From a virus: a stretch of DNA of 37,857 nucleotides. The stretch lies in IMG/VR virus record IMGVR_UViG_3300046008_001555, positions 1-37,857 of that record; one strand, 5' to 3'. How positions within the stretch are numbered: the stretch's first letter is position 1; each line of letters begins with the position of its first letter. Position numbers and translations under genes: made by a program. Shown here piece after piece: positions 29,951-36,849 of the stretch. The notes beneath the pieces were generated by a model. That model was given only the letters and a program-made list of their open reading frames with translations. It made no database searches and had not been told where the DNA came from.

Positions 29951-30190
29951 ATGTGTGAAGTGGTAGTTGATGCTCACAAATGTTTGAATACATATAAGTG
30001 GGCCACTGAGTTCAAAGACGCTAGGACCTTGCAAGGTGTCTGTCAGCAAATCTCTACTCTGTCACACACATATATACAGCCTCTTGAGTGGGTAGATCCC
30101 AATGACCTAGAGATGGAAACATGGTGTCTCTTCCGTGGCCGGTTCCCCACACAGGAAGCAGCAATGGAATTTATTCTCAAATGGCAATAA
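29951..30190 (+). CDS. LTWG-type small protein, 79 aa
   Basis: The ending RFPTQEAAMEFILKWQ is a variant of the F-x-L-x-W-G motif of its neighbours. WCLFRGRF before it is a strand-like segment as in the others. ATG 29951 follows the upstream stop by one base. Confidence 0.65.
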   Translation: MCEVVVDAHKCLNTYKWATEFKDARTLQGVCQQISTLSHTYIQPLEWVDPNDLEMETWCLFRGRFPTQEAAMEFILKWQ

Positions 30191-30408
30191 AAATTACAAA
30201 ACTTCCTGCAGACACATCTTGGTATGCCAGGATTGATCTTGATGAAAAAGAATGGCCACCCCTTGACGAGGATGACGATTGGTTTAATCGTCCAATCCGC
30301 CAATGGGTTTATGATAACTGCTATCCCGGTATATTCTTTGCTGCCAAGGGCTGGATCCTCTTTGAACGGGAGGAAGATGTCATGCAGTTTATGTTAACTT
30401 GGGGCTAA
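30181..30408 (+). CDS. LTWG-type small protein, 75 aa
   Basis: The ending FEREEDVMQFMLTWG is the clearest copy of the motif; the middle is acidic (LDEKEWPPLDEDDDW). The ATG at 30181 overlaps the previous gene by ten bases. The frame open from 30121 is not used. Function is unknown. Confidence 0.65.
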   Translation: MAIKITKLPADTSWYARIDLDEKEWPPLDEDDDWFNRPIRQWVYDNCYPGIFFAAKGWILFEREEDVMQFMLTWG

Positions 30409-30413
30409 ACCCA

Positions 30414-30441
30414 TTGACAAACTTACACAATCATGCAAAAC
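30414..30441 (+). promoter_or_regulatory. possible early promoter
   Basis: TTGACA at 30414-30419 is good, but the -10 at normal distance is poor (AAAACT, 30436-30441). Confidence 0.4.
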
Positions 30442-30465
30442 TTATGTAATACAAGGTAACTACAC

Positions 30466-30696
30466 ATGTCTCAAGATAAAAAACCTGCTCGAGTTGTTTT
30501 TGAACCCGGCTGCTTTGACAACTTCACTGGCACTCAAGAAGAACTTGATGAACTTGTCAAGGACATTGAACAGGCATTTAGCGATCCTGATTTCCGGGAA
30601 ACAATGGAAAACGTTGTTGATGTCTCAGAGCTTACTGAAGATGAACAAGCATGGTTCAACAAAGTTTTTGATCCCCGCAAGCGTAAACTGAACTAA
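30466..30696 (+). CDS. conserved phage protein of unknown function, 76 aa
   Basis: An acidic protein with FEPGCFDNFTGTQEELDELV (about 12-31), a sequence I recall from other T4-like phages without a function, followed by a DVSELTEDEQAWFNKVF helix. It starts at ATG 30466 with AAGGT upstream. The next gene starts four bases after its stop. Confidence 0.7.
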   Translation: MSQDKKPARVVFEPGCFDNFTGTQEELDELVKDIEQAFSDPDFRETMENVVDVSELTEDEQAWFNKVFDPRKRKLN

Positions 30697-30699
30697 ATC

Positions 30700-30987
30700 A
30701 TGAACTCCAGCGACGCAGCACTCAAAGAGTTGTTTAAAACAATCTGGACATTGGTTGATGAGGACAACTTTACAGCTATAAACAAGATGTTTCAGGACAA
30801 CCAGCCAGCTAGGCAAACACCTTTGGAAATGATTGCTTTACTTAGATATGCCTATTCCATCCGACACAATCTTCCCGAATATCACATCTATCTTGATGCT
30901 GTAGCCCTGGAGCTAAGATTGCGAGGCTTGGATGTCGAGCGTATGTTGACTGGGGTTCCTTACTATTCAATAGATCGTTATCCCTAA
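30700..30987 (+). CDS. hypothetical protein, 95 aa
   Basis: An all-helical small protein by composition (LLRYAYSIRHNLPEYHIYLDAV in the middle). No family is recognised. It starts at ATG 30700 and is co-transcribed with the gene at 30466. Confidence 0.65.
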   Translation: MNSSDAALKELFKTIWTLVDEDNFTAINKMFQDNQPARQTPLEMIALLRYAYSIRHNLPEYHIYLDAVALELRLRGLDVERMLTGVPYYSIDRYP

Positions 30988-31028
30988 GAAGTTTACCGGA
31001 TTTATTGCCGCTGGCGACCATGTTCTGG

Positions 31029-31056
31029 TTGACTCGCAGCGGAGTTGTGCTACACT
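31029..31056 (+). promoter_or_regulatory. early promoter
   Basis: The -35 is TTGACT at 31029-31034; the -10 is TACACT at 31051-31056 after TGTGC; the spacer is 16. Confidence 0.65.
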
Positions 31057-31084
31057 ATCACTAGATAACTTGGAGCATTGTGTT

Positions 31085-31447
31085 TTGAAAATCAACCTTC
31101 CTTACTCCCCGGGCCACACTTTCTGGAGTCCTCGGGTGCTCAGTCGTAATACGCCTATCACCATTGTTCATGACGGTCATGAATACAGCCGCTATGATGA
31201 CACTTTGGAGATTTCAGCTCGTAACAAGCGTATCGTACGAGTTGAGATTGCAGTTAAGTTACAAGGCGAACCCGCTTTCAAATATTGGGGAGCCACTATT
31301 GGCAACGACAAAGAATGGCCCAGTCTAGTTGATCCTGAAAGTGGATTTCCCACAGAACAAGCTGCACTGGATTTTGCCCGCCATTGGCGCGATACTAATC
31401 AAACTGAGTATTGTGGTCCCTGGGGAATGGATGATCCTGATGAATAG
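31085..31447 (+). CDS. LTWG-type related protein, 120 aa
   Basis: A beta-rich protein whose segment WPSLVDPESGFPTEQAALDFARHW (about 79-102) is like the endings of the proteins at 29951 and 30181, with a short tail added. No in-frame ATG fits; GGAG at 31072-31075 points to TTG 31085 as the start, with TTG 31070 as the other choice. Function is unknown. Confidence 0.6.
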   Translation: MKINLPYSPGHTFWSPRVLSRNTPITIVHDGHEYSRYDDTLEISARNKRIVRVEIAVKLQGEPAFKYWGATIGNDKEWPSLVDPESGFPTEQAALDFARHWRDTNQTEYCGPWGMDDPDE

Positions 31448-31727
31448 TCAGGATCTGGCGAAGAAATGCACACAGGTTTGCCTCTCTTCGCCTCATATTT
31501 GCAACTGCGATCTCATGCCGGGACGTAGAATCTATCTCACAGAACAAGAGCGCGAGGATTATAGACAACGGTATGCCCTGGGCGACTCAAATTGGAGTGA
31601 GCCCTTTGAACCATGGGTGGTTGAGACGTGGCAGAAACACATCCAAGCACAAGGTTTGGATAAAAAAGCTCGGGCTTTTTGGCAGCGCCGAGAACGATTG
31701 ATCCAAGAGCTAAGTAAAAAACGCTAA
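31431..31727 (+). CDS. hypothetical protein, 98 aa
   Basis: The N-terminal part is Cys-rich (CTQVCLSSPHICNC, four Cys and one His, possibly a metal site); the C-terminal part is charged and helical. It overlaps the upstream gene by 17 bases; ATG 31431 has GGGGA nearby and ATG 31440 is possible. Function is unknown. Confidence 0.6.
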   Translation: MILMNSQDLAKKCTQVCLSSPHICNCDLMPGRRIYLTEQEREDYRQRYALGDSNWSEPFEPWVVETWQKHIQAQGLDKKARAFWQRRERLIQELSKKR

Positions 31728-32014
31728 TGGACCACAGAGATCAACCGGGCATTTACAAGTTTACATTTGTTTCCAGCAATAACTATGTGGTAAAACTAGC
31801 CAATATCAGTTATACACACAGTCCAGAAGTTGTCAGCTGGTTGCATGACAAGTTTGGTCCAGAGGATCTCGAGTATTGGCCTAAAGTTGCAATGAAATCT
31901 GGTGATGTACCTTGGCATATTTGGAAACGAGGCACTGTGGTTCATTACACTATACAAGAATTCTATTTTACCAACGCCGGGGACGCAATGGAGACCTGGC
32001 TGACATTCTCCTGA
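31727..32014 (+). CDS. LTWG-type related protein, 95 aa
   Basis: The ending FYFTNAGDAMETWLTFS is a diverged form of the F-D-A-x-x-F-x-L-x-W motif of neighbouring small proteins. The start ATG overlaps the previous stop (TAATG). Function is unknown. Confidence 0.6.
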   Translation: MDHRDQPGIYKFTFVSSNNYVVKLANISYTHSPEVVSWLHDKFGPEDLEYWPKVAMKSGDVPWHIWKRGTVVHYTIQEFYFTNAGDAMETWLTFS

Positions 32015-32026
32015 AAGGAAACATTT

Positions 32027-32677
32027 ATGCTAGACACTATGGCTGAAGTAATGCGCACTGCCTACGACCGCGGCTGGATCACCACCAAGGATGGTAACGT
32101 GAGCCTGCGTCGCAAGGTGCAAGATTGCCTTTACATCACTCCCACAGGAGTAAGGAAACAGCATCTCACCAGCGAGAGCATGATCAAGCTCTATTTTGCT
32201 GAAGATCACATGGCAGCTGATGCATGGGCCAACATGACTCGAGCTGACGATGAGTATCAGCAACGCATTATTGGACTGCGGCCCAGCGGTGAGCTGCCTT
32301 TTCACTATTGGCTGCAAGTGAACACACCTACTTCCAATCGAGTAGTGCTGCATCTGCATCCCACACATATCGTGGCTGCTATGTATGCAGGACTAGACTT
32401 GCAAGACATTGTGCGCGATTTCCCCGAGCTGGAGAATCACACTCGAGTAGGGCCCACAGTGGGCAAGGTGCAGGCACAAAGCGAGGACTTGGGCAAGGCT
32501 GTGGCCGAGGCTTTTGACATTCAACCCAATGGCAGCATCAACAGTCACATCATTGGACTACACATGCATGGGGTGGTTGCTGTGGATGTTGATCCCTGGC
32601 AGGCATTTGCTCATGTCGAACGCCTCAACCATGTCTGTGAGATTGTGCTAGCAGCAGGCGGAATTCGGCGCCCGTAA
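32027..32677 (+). CDS. class II aldolase/adducin-family protein
   Basis: A 216-aa member of the class II aldolase fold (FucA/AraD type), zinc-dependent enzymes that cleave or epimerise sugar phosphates. Visible landmarks: GNVSLR (23-28), TPTG (38-41), PSGELPFH (86-93, with the catalytic-type Glu89), the zinc ligands HLHPTH (109-114) and LHMHG (178-182). The length is right for the family. The start ATG 32027 follows AAGGA. What it does for a phage is unclear; it may feed sugar or nucleotide metabolism. It is the last plus-strand gene before a convergent block. Confidence 0.9.
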   Translation: MLDTMAEVMRTAYDRGWITTKDGNVSLRRKVQDCLYITPTGVRKQHLTSESMIKLYFAEDHMAADAWANMTRADDEYQQRIIGLRPSGELPFHYWLQVNTPTSNRVVLHLHPTHIVAAMYAGLDLQDIVRDFPELENHTRVGPTVGKVQAQSEDLGKAVAEAFDIQPNGSINSHIIGLHMHGVVAVDVDPWQAFAHVERLNHVCEIVLAAGGIRRP

Positions 32678-32679
32678 AT

Positions 32680-33015
32680 CTAACCGCCCACTTCTGCTAG
32701 CAATGCCAGTGCTTGTTCCTCTGTTTCCAAGCGGAACACACTGGCATACATGTCTTGTATATCTGGCTGTCTAAGTTGTTGATATGCTTGCAGAAAATCT
32801 GGCGAAACCCACAGATTCAGTGTTAGGTCTGTGTTGCGTTCAACAGCAATTTCCGCTACTCGTTTGCTGAAAGTTTCAAACACAACATTTACATCATGAC
32901 GTGATGTTTTAAACATCAGAAATCTATAGCCGGGCCCATAGGGACACCGGCTATATTGATCGCCTTGAAAAACTTTCCACCCTAAAAGGTCAGCTACTGT
33001 TGGTAATATTATCAT
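32680..33015 (-). CDS. hypothetical protein, 111 aa
   Basis: A mixed alpha-beta protein without a known family (WKVFQGDQYSRCPYGPGYRF near the start). It overlaps the dCMP deaminase 3' end by 26 bases. CATAAGTA ends six bases before its ATG (33022-33029), similar to other late-type octamers here but with one mismatch. There is no Shine-Dalgarno. Confidence 0.65.
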   Translation of the reverse strand: MIILPTVADLLGWKVFQGDQYSRCPYGPGYRFLMFKTSRHDVNVVFETFSKRVAEIAVERNTDLTLNLWVSPDFLQAYQQLRQPDIQDMYASVFRLETEEQALALLAEVGG

Positions 33016-33454
33016 TGTGAATACTTATGTAGTCTACTAGCACGTTTGCTTCGTGAAACATTGCGCGAGCATGTTGCCAGCTTTGCAACCAGCGCGACTG
33101 TTCAGGTGGAGGTGCAGTAACTACTCGTGAGATACCTTTTTGGATAATACATGCAGCGCAGTGACTACACGGCATGCGATTAACATATAGCGTGTAACCT
33201 TCTAGTGGTTCACGTGCGGTTAAAATCGCAGCTAGCTCGGCATGAATCATGCGATGCAACTTGGCATCACGATCCTCATACAGACCAGGATCGTCACATA
33301 CCCGTCGTGGAAAACCGTTATAACCTGCGGCAGCTACAGTCTTGTCGGGCCGTAAAATCACACAACCCACTTGCCGTTCTGGATCTCGGCTTCTTTGAGC
33401 TGTGGTATCACATAGGCCCAAGGCCCAGATATCAAGTTCAGGTCTTGGGGGCAT
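32990..33454 (-). CDS. deoxycytidylate (dCMP) deaminase
   Basis: A 154-aa zinc-dependent deaminase that turns dCMP into dUMP for dTTP synthesis. Zinc ligands are HAE (71-73, with the proton-shuttling Glu) and PCSHC (95-99); the N-terminal RSRDPERQVGCVILRPD segment and AGYNGFPRRV (43-52) are family hallmarks. ATG 33454 fits the family start; GTG 33475 is a longer alternative. It overlaps a small membrane protein gene upstream and shares its minus-strand promoter at 33632-33660. Confidence 0.92.
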   Translation of the reverse strand: MPPRPELDIWALGLCDTTAQRSRDPERQVGCVILRPDKTVAAAGYNGFPRRVCDDPGLYEDRDAKLHRMIHAELAAILTAREPLEGYTLYVNRMPCSHCAACIIQKGISRVVTAPPPEQSRWLQSWQHARAMFHEANVLVDYISIHNDNITNSS

Positions 33455-33605
33455 TTGTACCCAACCAAATGTCACGTCGGCTGGTGAACCATGCTCCTAC
33501 AACACATGTTGCTGCCAAGGCCCACCAGTTGTGCGCAATGGCATGGTTGACTAGGTGATTACCCAAAAAACCCAATGCCAAGAAGTATGCGATAACACGG
33601 AACAT
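33438..33605 (-). CDS. small membrane protein, 55 aa
   Basis: Two hydrophobic stretches (about residues 3-17 and 27-40) are followed by a short basic tail. It starts at ATG 33605 with AGGTG upstream, behind a minus-strand promoter; the frame from 33641 crosses that promoter. It overlaps the start of the dCMP deaminase gene. Confidence 0.6.
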   Translation of the reverse strand: MFRVIAYFLALGFLGNHLVNHAIAHNWWALAATCVVGAWFTSRRDIWLGTNAPKT

Positions 33606-33631
33606 CTTGCACCTATTGTTAAAGTTTATCA

Positions 33632-33660
33632 AATGTAGCATGCCCGCACAAGTCAGTCAA
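33632..33660 (-). promoter_or_regulatory. early promoter, minus strand
   Basis: Reading the minus strand, TTGACT (33660-33655), a 17-bp spacer, and TACATT (33637-33632) after TGC. It serves the 33605, 33454 and 33015 genes. Confidence 0.65.
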
Positions 33661-33685
33661 GGGACTATCAACCATTTCCAAACGG

Positions 33686-33720
33686 AAAAAGCTCAAGGTC
33701 GAGATTTCCCAACCTTGAGC
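33686..33720 (-). terminator. terminator for the 35173-33741 transcript
   Basis: A 9-bp stem (GCTCAAGGT 33691-33699 with ACCTTGAGC 33712-33720) is followed on the minus strand by TTTTT. It closes the binding-protein/DUF6524 operon. Confidence 0.75.
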
Positions 33721-33740
33721 CTGTAGTTCACAGCAGTAGT

Positions 33741-34160
33741 TTAGTGTGAATGTGTGTGAGGATCATCCACGGTTACTGCACCTGTGGCATTGCGCCAAAT
33801 CCTGGGCCATTGCCAACCCATTGTAAGTACCACAGCCACAAGTGGCGGTGTGATCCAAGCCCAAAACGCCAAGCTTGATCCTAGATTGGGAACTACCACC
33901 AGCACAGCCCACATGCAGACAGTCAAAAACGTCAGCACGGCTGCAAGCCCCCATGTGCTCATGGTACGCTGCACGCCCCAAAGCACGCAAGCCAAGGGAA
34001 ACATCACTGTCATGGTAAGCAGGATGTTCCAAGGCATAAGTGCTAGAGGATCACGTGTGGTCCACAAGTGCCAAATGCTGTATCCCAGGGGATTGTACAC
34101 AGCATACAATCCCCCGGTGATAAGCAGGTACCATCCCCCAAGGGGCACACGTGCCAGCAT
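33741..34160 (-). CDS. DUF6524-like four-helix membrane protein
   Basis: A 139-aa inner membrane protein with four hydrophobic segments and YNPLGYSIWHLW (about residues 21-32), the motif I associate with the DUF6524 family of proteobacteria. The tail is His-rich (DDPHTHSH). Its start overlaps the stop of the binding-protein gene (TAATG), so the two are translated together. It might be a membrane partner of that protein, comparable in size to a small TRAP subunit, but no DctQ motif is clear. Confidence 0.7.
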   Translation of the reverse strand: MLARVPLGGWYLLITGGLYAVYNPLGYSIWHLWTTRDPLALMPWNILLTMTVMFPLACVLWGVQRTMSTWGLAAVLTFLTVCMWAVLVVVPNLGSSLAFWAWITPPLVAVVLTMGWQWPRIWRNATGAVTVDDPHTHSH

Positions 34161-35173
34161 TAACGGTTCTCCACTGCACGGCGAGCTGCGTCAACACCGG
34201 CAACTGCCTGCTCAACAGCACTTTGGCTGAGGCGAGTAGCACCCTTGAGCACGGCTGCAATGGCGTTGTCCTGCGGCAGCAGATTGTCCCGGGGAATCTC
34301 TCGAACCTTTTGGATCATTTCGCGCGCATCATCCTGACCGTTGCGATCAGCATATGCATCGGGACTGCCGGTAATCACAGCAACCTGTGTGCAAGTGGTG
34401 GTAGCTGTCTGTGCAGCACCGCCAATACCAAACAGTCCGCCTTCGGCAAGGCGGAAAGTCTGTGCCTGATACACTGGTGTTTCACCCACTCGTGCCCGGA
34501 GAATCTCGCGTGAGATCACAGGCAGCACTCGCAGCTTCTTTTCCACCATGAGCTTGATGTTGCTGTTGCGGGGATCTGCAAACTGCACAAAAAAGCCCAC
34601 TTCACCTTCCTGACCGTTGGCTACCTGGTTGATAACCGATGTTGCGTCGCTGAGATAAGTGATGTTGCTGTCGGGCACGCGGCCCAGCCCTTCGCTGTCA
34701 ATGCTGCGCAGGTAGTTGAAGCTGGCAGCGGAACCCGACGCAGGGGGTGGCAGCACGAACTTGATGCGGCGGCTGAGTGCTAGCACACGACCAAAATCAA
34801 GGTCGGGATTCTTGGTGACCATCCACAGCCCTTCACAGGCAATGTCAGTGCGCACCACGCTGAGCTTTTGGAACTCCTCGGGACGGGCAGCGGCTTCACG
34901 AGCAAAAACGTCAAACTGCACAAAGCCAAGATTGCTGGGCTGGCGCAGCACGCGAGCGATGTTTTCCACTGTGCCGGCGCTGGGAGTGCAGCTATAGCCC
35001 TGGAAGTAGGCATTGGCCAGCACGGGCGGCAGCGGCGGACAGAAAGTGTTGTGATAAGCACCAGCACTGCCACCAGTGTTGATGGCCTTGGGCCCAGGGT
35101 TTACATTCTGTGCCGATGCTGAGGTCACAGTGGCAGCAGCAAACACCGTGGCCAGGAGAAGATTACGAACCAT
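34160..35173 (-). CDS. exported TAXI-type (TRAP-associated) solute-binding protein homologue
   Basis: A 337-aa exported protein. The signal peptide is residues 1-21 (cut at ASA/Q). The mature N-terminus has INTGGSAGAYHNTFCP (31-46), SAGTVENIARVL (65-76) and GFVQFDVF (83-90), which match the T-G-G-x-x-G-x-Y, TGGS-x-x-N-I and Q-x-D patterns of the TAXI binding proteins used by TRAP transporters. The C-terminal third diverges. No TRAP permease is near; the only membrane partner is the overlapping DUF6524-like gene. The start is ATG 35173 with AAGGT; the longer frame from 35200 is rejected. It could be a host-derived scavenger or a surface modifier. Confidence 0.75.
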   Translation of the reverse strand: MVRNLLLATVFAAATVTSASAQNVNPGPKAINTGGSAGAYHNTFCPPLPPVLANAYFQGYSCTPSAGTVENIARVLRQPSNLGFVQFDVFAREAAARPEEFQKLSVVRTDIACEGLWMVTKNPDLDFGRVLALSRRIKFVLPPPASGSAASFNYLRSIDSEGLGRVPDSNITYLSDATSVINQVANGQEGEVGFFVQFADPRNSNIKLMVEKKLRVLPVISREILRARVGETPVYQAQTFRLAEGGLFGIGGAAQTATTTCTQVAVITGSPDAYADRNGQDDAREMIQKVREIPRDNLLPQDNAIAAVLKGATRLSQSAVEQAVAGVDAARRAVENR

Positions 35174-35208
35174 TTGAGTTACCTTTATGTTGTATTGCAA
35201 GCTCGGGA

Positions 35209-35236
35209 AGTATATAGCGTTCTAGACAAAAGTCAA
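35209..35236 (-). promoter_or_regulatory. early promoter, minus strand
   Basis: On the minus strand: TTGACT (35236-35231), a 16-bp spacer, and TATACT (35214-35209). It drives the binding-protein operon. Confidence 0.75.
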
Positions 35237-35241
35237 CGGTG

Positions 35242-35439
35242 TTATTCTCCGGTCATGCACAGCCTCCATCCTGAAATAGCACTGAAGGTTTTCACGCCCT
35301 GCCAGCCGTGCTCACACTGCCGTTCCAGCATGGCTTCAAAAGCCGCTTGCTGGATCGCAGTCTCAGCTTGATCAAGATTGGGACCTTGATAGACAATGTT
35401 GCCAAAGTTGATCAGCCGGGCACGATACACTGTCTGCAT
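35242..35439 (-). CDS. hypothetical protein, 65 aa
   Basis: A small protein with a helical middle (DQAETAIQQAAFEAMLERQ) followed by a beta-like end. AAGGTGG lies within the 3' end of the SprT-like gene, so both are on one transcript. No family is recognised. Confidence 0.65.
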   Translation of the reverse strand: MQTVYRARLINFGNIVYQGPNLDQAETAIQQAAFEAMLERQCEHGWQGVKTFSAISGWRLCMTGE

Positions 35440-35440
35440 G

Positions 35441-36250
35441 TCAAACCACCTTGTCCCAATGTGCCTTGACGCAGCTACGAGCCCGCTCGCGTGTCATGCC
35501 CAAGTTCATAACAGCCAAACTGATCACAGTCTCTTGGCTGATGCCCCGAGACTTCTGCTCACGAATCAAACGCCGCACCTTTTCAGCCCAGGTGAGCTCG
35601 CCGCTAGCAGCTTTGACTGCACGGGCCCGGGGCTGGGGCTGCTGAACAGGCGGTGTTGCAGCCGCTCGAGGCTGCGGCCACACAACTTCAGCAATCTTGC
35701 GCACCTGCGGGATTTCGGGAACAGGCTCACCATGGGGCGCCCATGCTGAGAATCGATCAACTCGCCCACCGGTCTTTTTGAGGCGCCGGCTTTGGCCCAT
35801 TTGAATCTTGTTGTGGATGACCTTGCTGACTGTTATCAGTGTGCCACAGCTTGCTCGATAGGTAAAGCCGTTGGTAACAGGAACATCATACGCATGACAG
35901 CGAAGGCCATTTCCGCCCAGCGCCAAGCAAATGCGACGCCAGCCTGCGTCGTGCTTGCGCCCCAGATCCGGGCGCATGTAGGTCACAAGGTGTGCAATCT
36001 CATGCGGCACAGTGTTGTCCAGCATGTCCTGAAAATGCTCGCCTTGAATGAAATGCGGATTATAACGCACTTTGAAATCGCTGGCGCGGCGCGTGATCCG
36101 GCACATGCGGCAGCTGGCAATACCTGCTGCCCGTCCACGGAGATTGAATGACACATGTGGCTGAATATCCACACCATAAAGCTGGCGGGCTAGATCCAAA
36201 ACAGCGTGGGTTTTTTCACGAATCGCACCAAACCGCTTTACGAGATCCAA
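35441..36250 (-). CDS. SprT-like zinc metalloprotease
   Basis: A 269-aa SprT-family protein. The zinc-binding HEIAH is at residues 83-87 and the third ligand is probably His100 (GRKHDAGWRRI). SprT-like domains cut proteins cross-linked to DNA (Spartan) or are of unknown role in bacteria and phages. After residue 170 there is a Pro/Gln/Ala-rich linker and a C-terminal helical domain (about 205-269). The start is TTG 36250, behind GGAGG (8 bases) and a minus-strand promoter; the frame open from 36307 begins within that promoter's -35. Confidence 0.82.
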   Translation of the reverse strand: MDLVKRFGAIREKTHAVLDLARQLYGVDIQPHVSFNLRGRAAGIASCRMCRITRRASDFKVRYNPHFIQGEHFQDMLDNTVPHEIAHLVTYMRPDLGRKHDAGWRRICLALGGNGLRCHAYDVPVTNGFTYRASCGTLITVSKVIHNKIQMGQSRRLKKTGGRVDRFSAWAPHGEPVPEIPQVRKIAEVVWPQPRAAATPPVQQPQPRARAVKAASGELTWAEKVRRLIREQKSRGISQETVISLAVMNLGMTRERARSCVKAHWDKVV

Positions 36251-36278
36251 CTTTGCTACCTCCTGCGTCACTGAAGCC

Positions 36279-36307
36279 AACCTAGCACGAACCTGACGGT
36301 CTGTCAA
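36279..36307 (-). promoter_or_regulatory. early promoter of the SprT-like gene, minus strand
   Basis: On the minus strand: TTGACA (36307-36302), a 17-bp spacer, and TAGGTT (36284-36279) after TGC. Confidence 0.7.
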
Positions 36308-36411
36308 CCATTTTTCAGGATTTTTAGATTAAATCCTGAAACTTGCTGCCATCCAACCACGTGGCCCATAATCTTGATCCACGCCGTGTTCGCTTGCTTC
36401 TTCATATTCGC

Positions 36412-36439
36412 ATTGTAGCATGGGCTGAAAGGGTGTCAA
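36412..36439 (-). promoter_or_regulatory. early promoter, minus strand, no clear gene
   Basis: On the minus strand: TTGACA (36439-36434), a 16-bp spacer, and TACAAT (36417-36412) after TGC. The bases before the next promoter hold only micro-frames of about 30 codons without Shine-Dalgarno sites. It may add to SprT-like gene expression or make a small RNA. Confidence 0.7.
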
Positions 36440-36682
36440 CCATTTTTTTCAGATATTTTAGCCCCGGCAGCTGGCGTAGGCTGCTAACCTATTGATTTTT
36501 TTAGATACACCCCAAGCTAGCAAAGCTGCAAAAACAATGGGTTATGATCACAATCCTGTTTCTGACGCAGTTGACAGCTTGCTAGCGTATGTCAGCACTG
36601 CTAGCCGCGTGAAAACTGCTCAGAACCCCGGGCTTAATGATATCAACGGTTTATTTTTTTTCAAAAAGTTTGCTTTTTTTGG
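36440..36682. other. intergenic region without a clear gene
   Basis: This 243-base stretch separates minus- and plus-strand transcription. A plus-strand frame ends at 36686; its only ATG (36537) lacks an RBS and its C-terminus FFFKKFAFFG comes from T-runs, so I do not call it a gene. The T-runs at 36653-36680 may end upstream transcripts. Confidence 0.5.
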
Positions 36683-36710
36683 TTGACGTGATCAACCGAT
36701 GTGTTATGCT
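36683..36710 (+). promoter_or_regulatory. early promoter (first of a tandem pair)
   Basis: The -35 is TTGACG at 36683-36688; the -10 is TATGCT at 36705-36710 after TGTGT; the spacer is 16. Confidence 0.65.
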
Positions 36711-36749
36711 GACGACATGATGAAGCGCAGGGCAGCTTGAAACAGCAAC

Positions 36750-36784
36750 ACCAAAAAAAGCGATTTTAGGTTGCTTTTTTTGGT
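36750..36784. terminator. hairpin with T-run between tandem promoters
   Basis: A 12-bp stem, ACCAAAAAAAGC (36750-36761) with GCTTTTTTTGGT (36773-36784), has T-runs on both strands. It may attenuate the upstream promoter. Confidence 0.55.
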
Positions 36785-36811
36785 AGACAGTTCGAGCAGA
36801 TGTGCTAATAT
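36784..36811 (+). promoter_or_regulatory. early promoter (second of a tandem pair)
   Basis: The -35 is TAGACA at 36784-36789; the -10 is TAATAT at 36806-36811 after TGTGC; the spacer is 16. Confidence 0.7.
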
Positions 36812-36849
36812 CGGTTTTGTAGACACAGACACACAGAGGACACAACGAC

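Noticed and set aside
36492-36686. 64-aa open frame
   Set aside because: TTG start without RBS, and a C-terminus made of T-run codons; it overlaps the next promoter.
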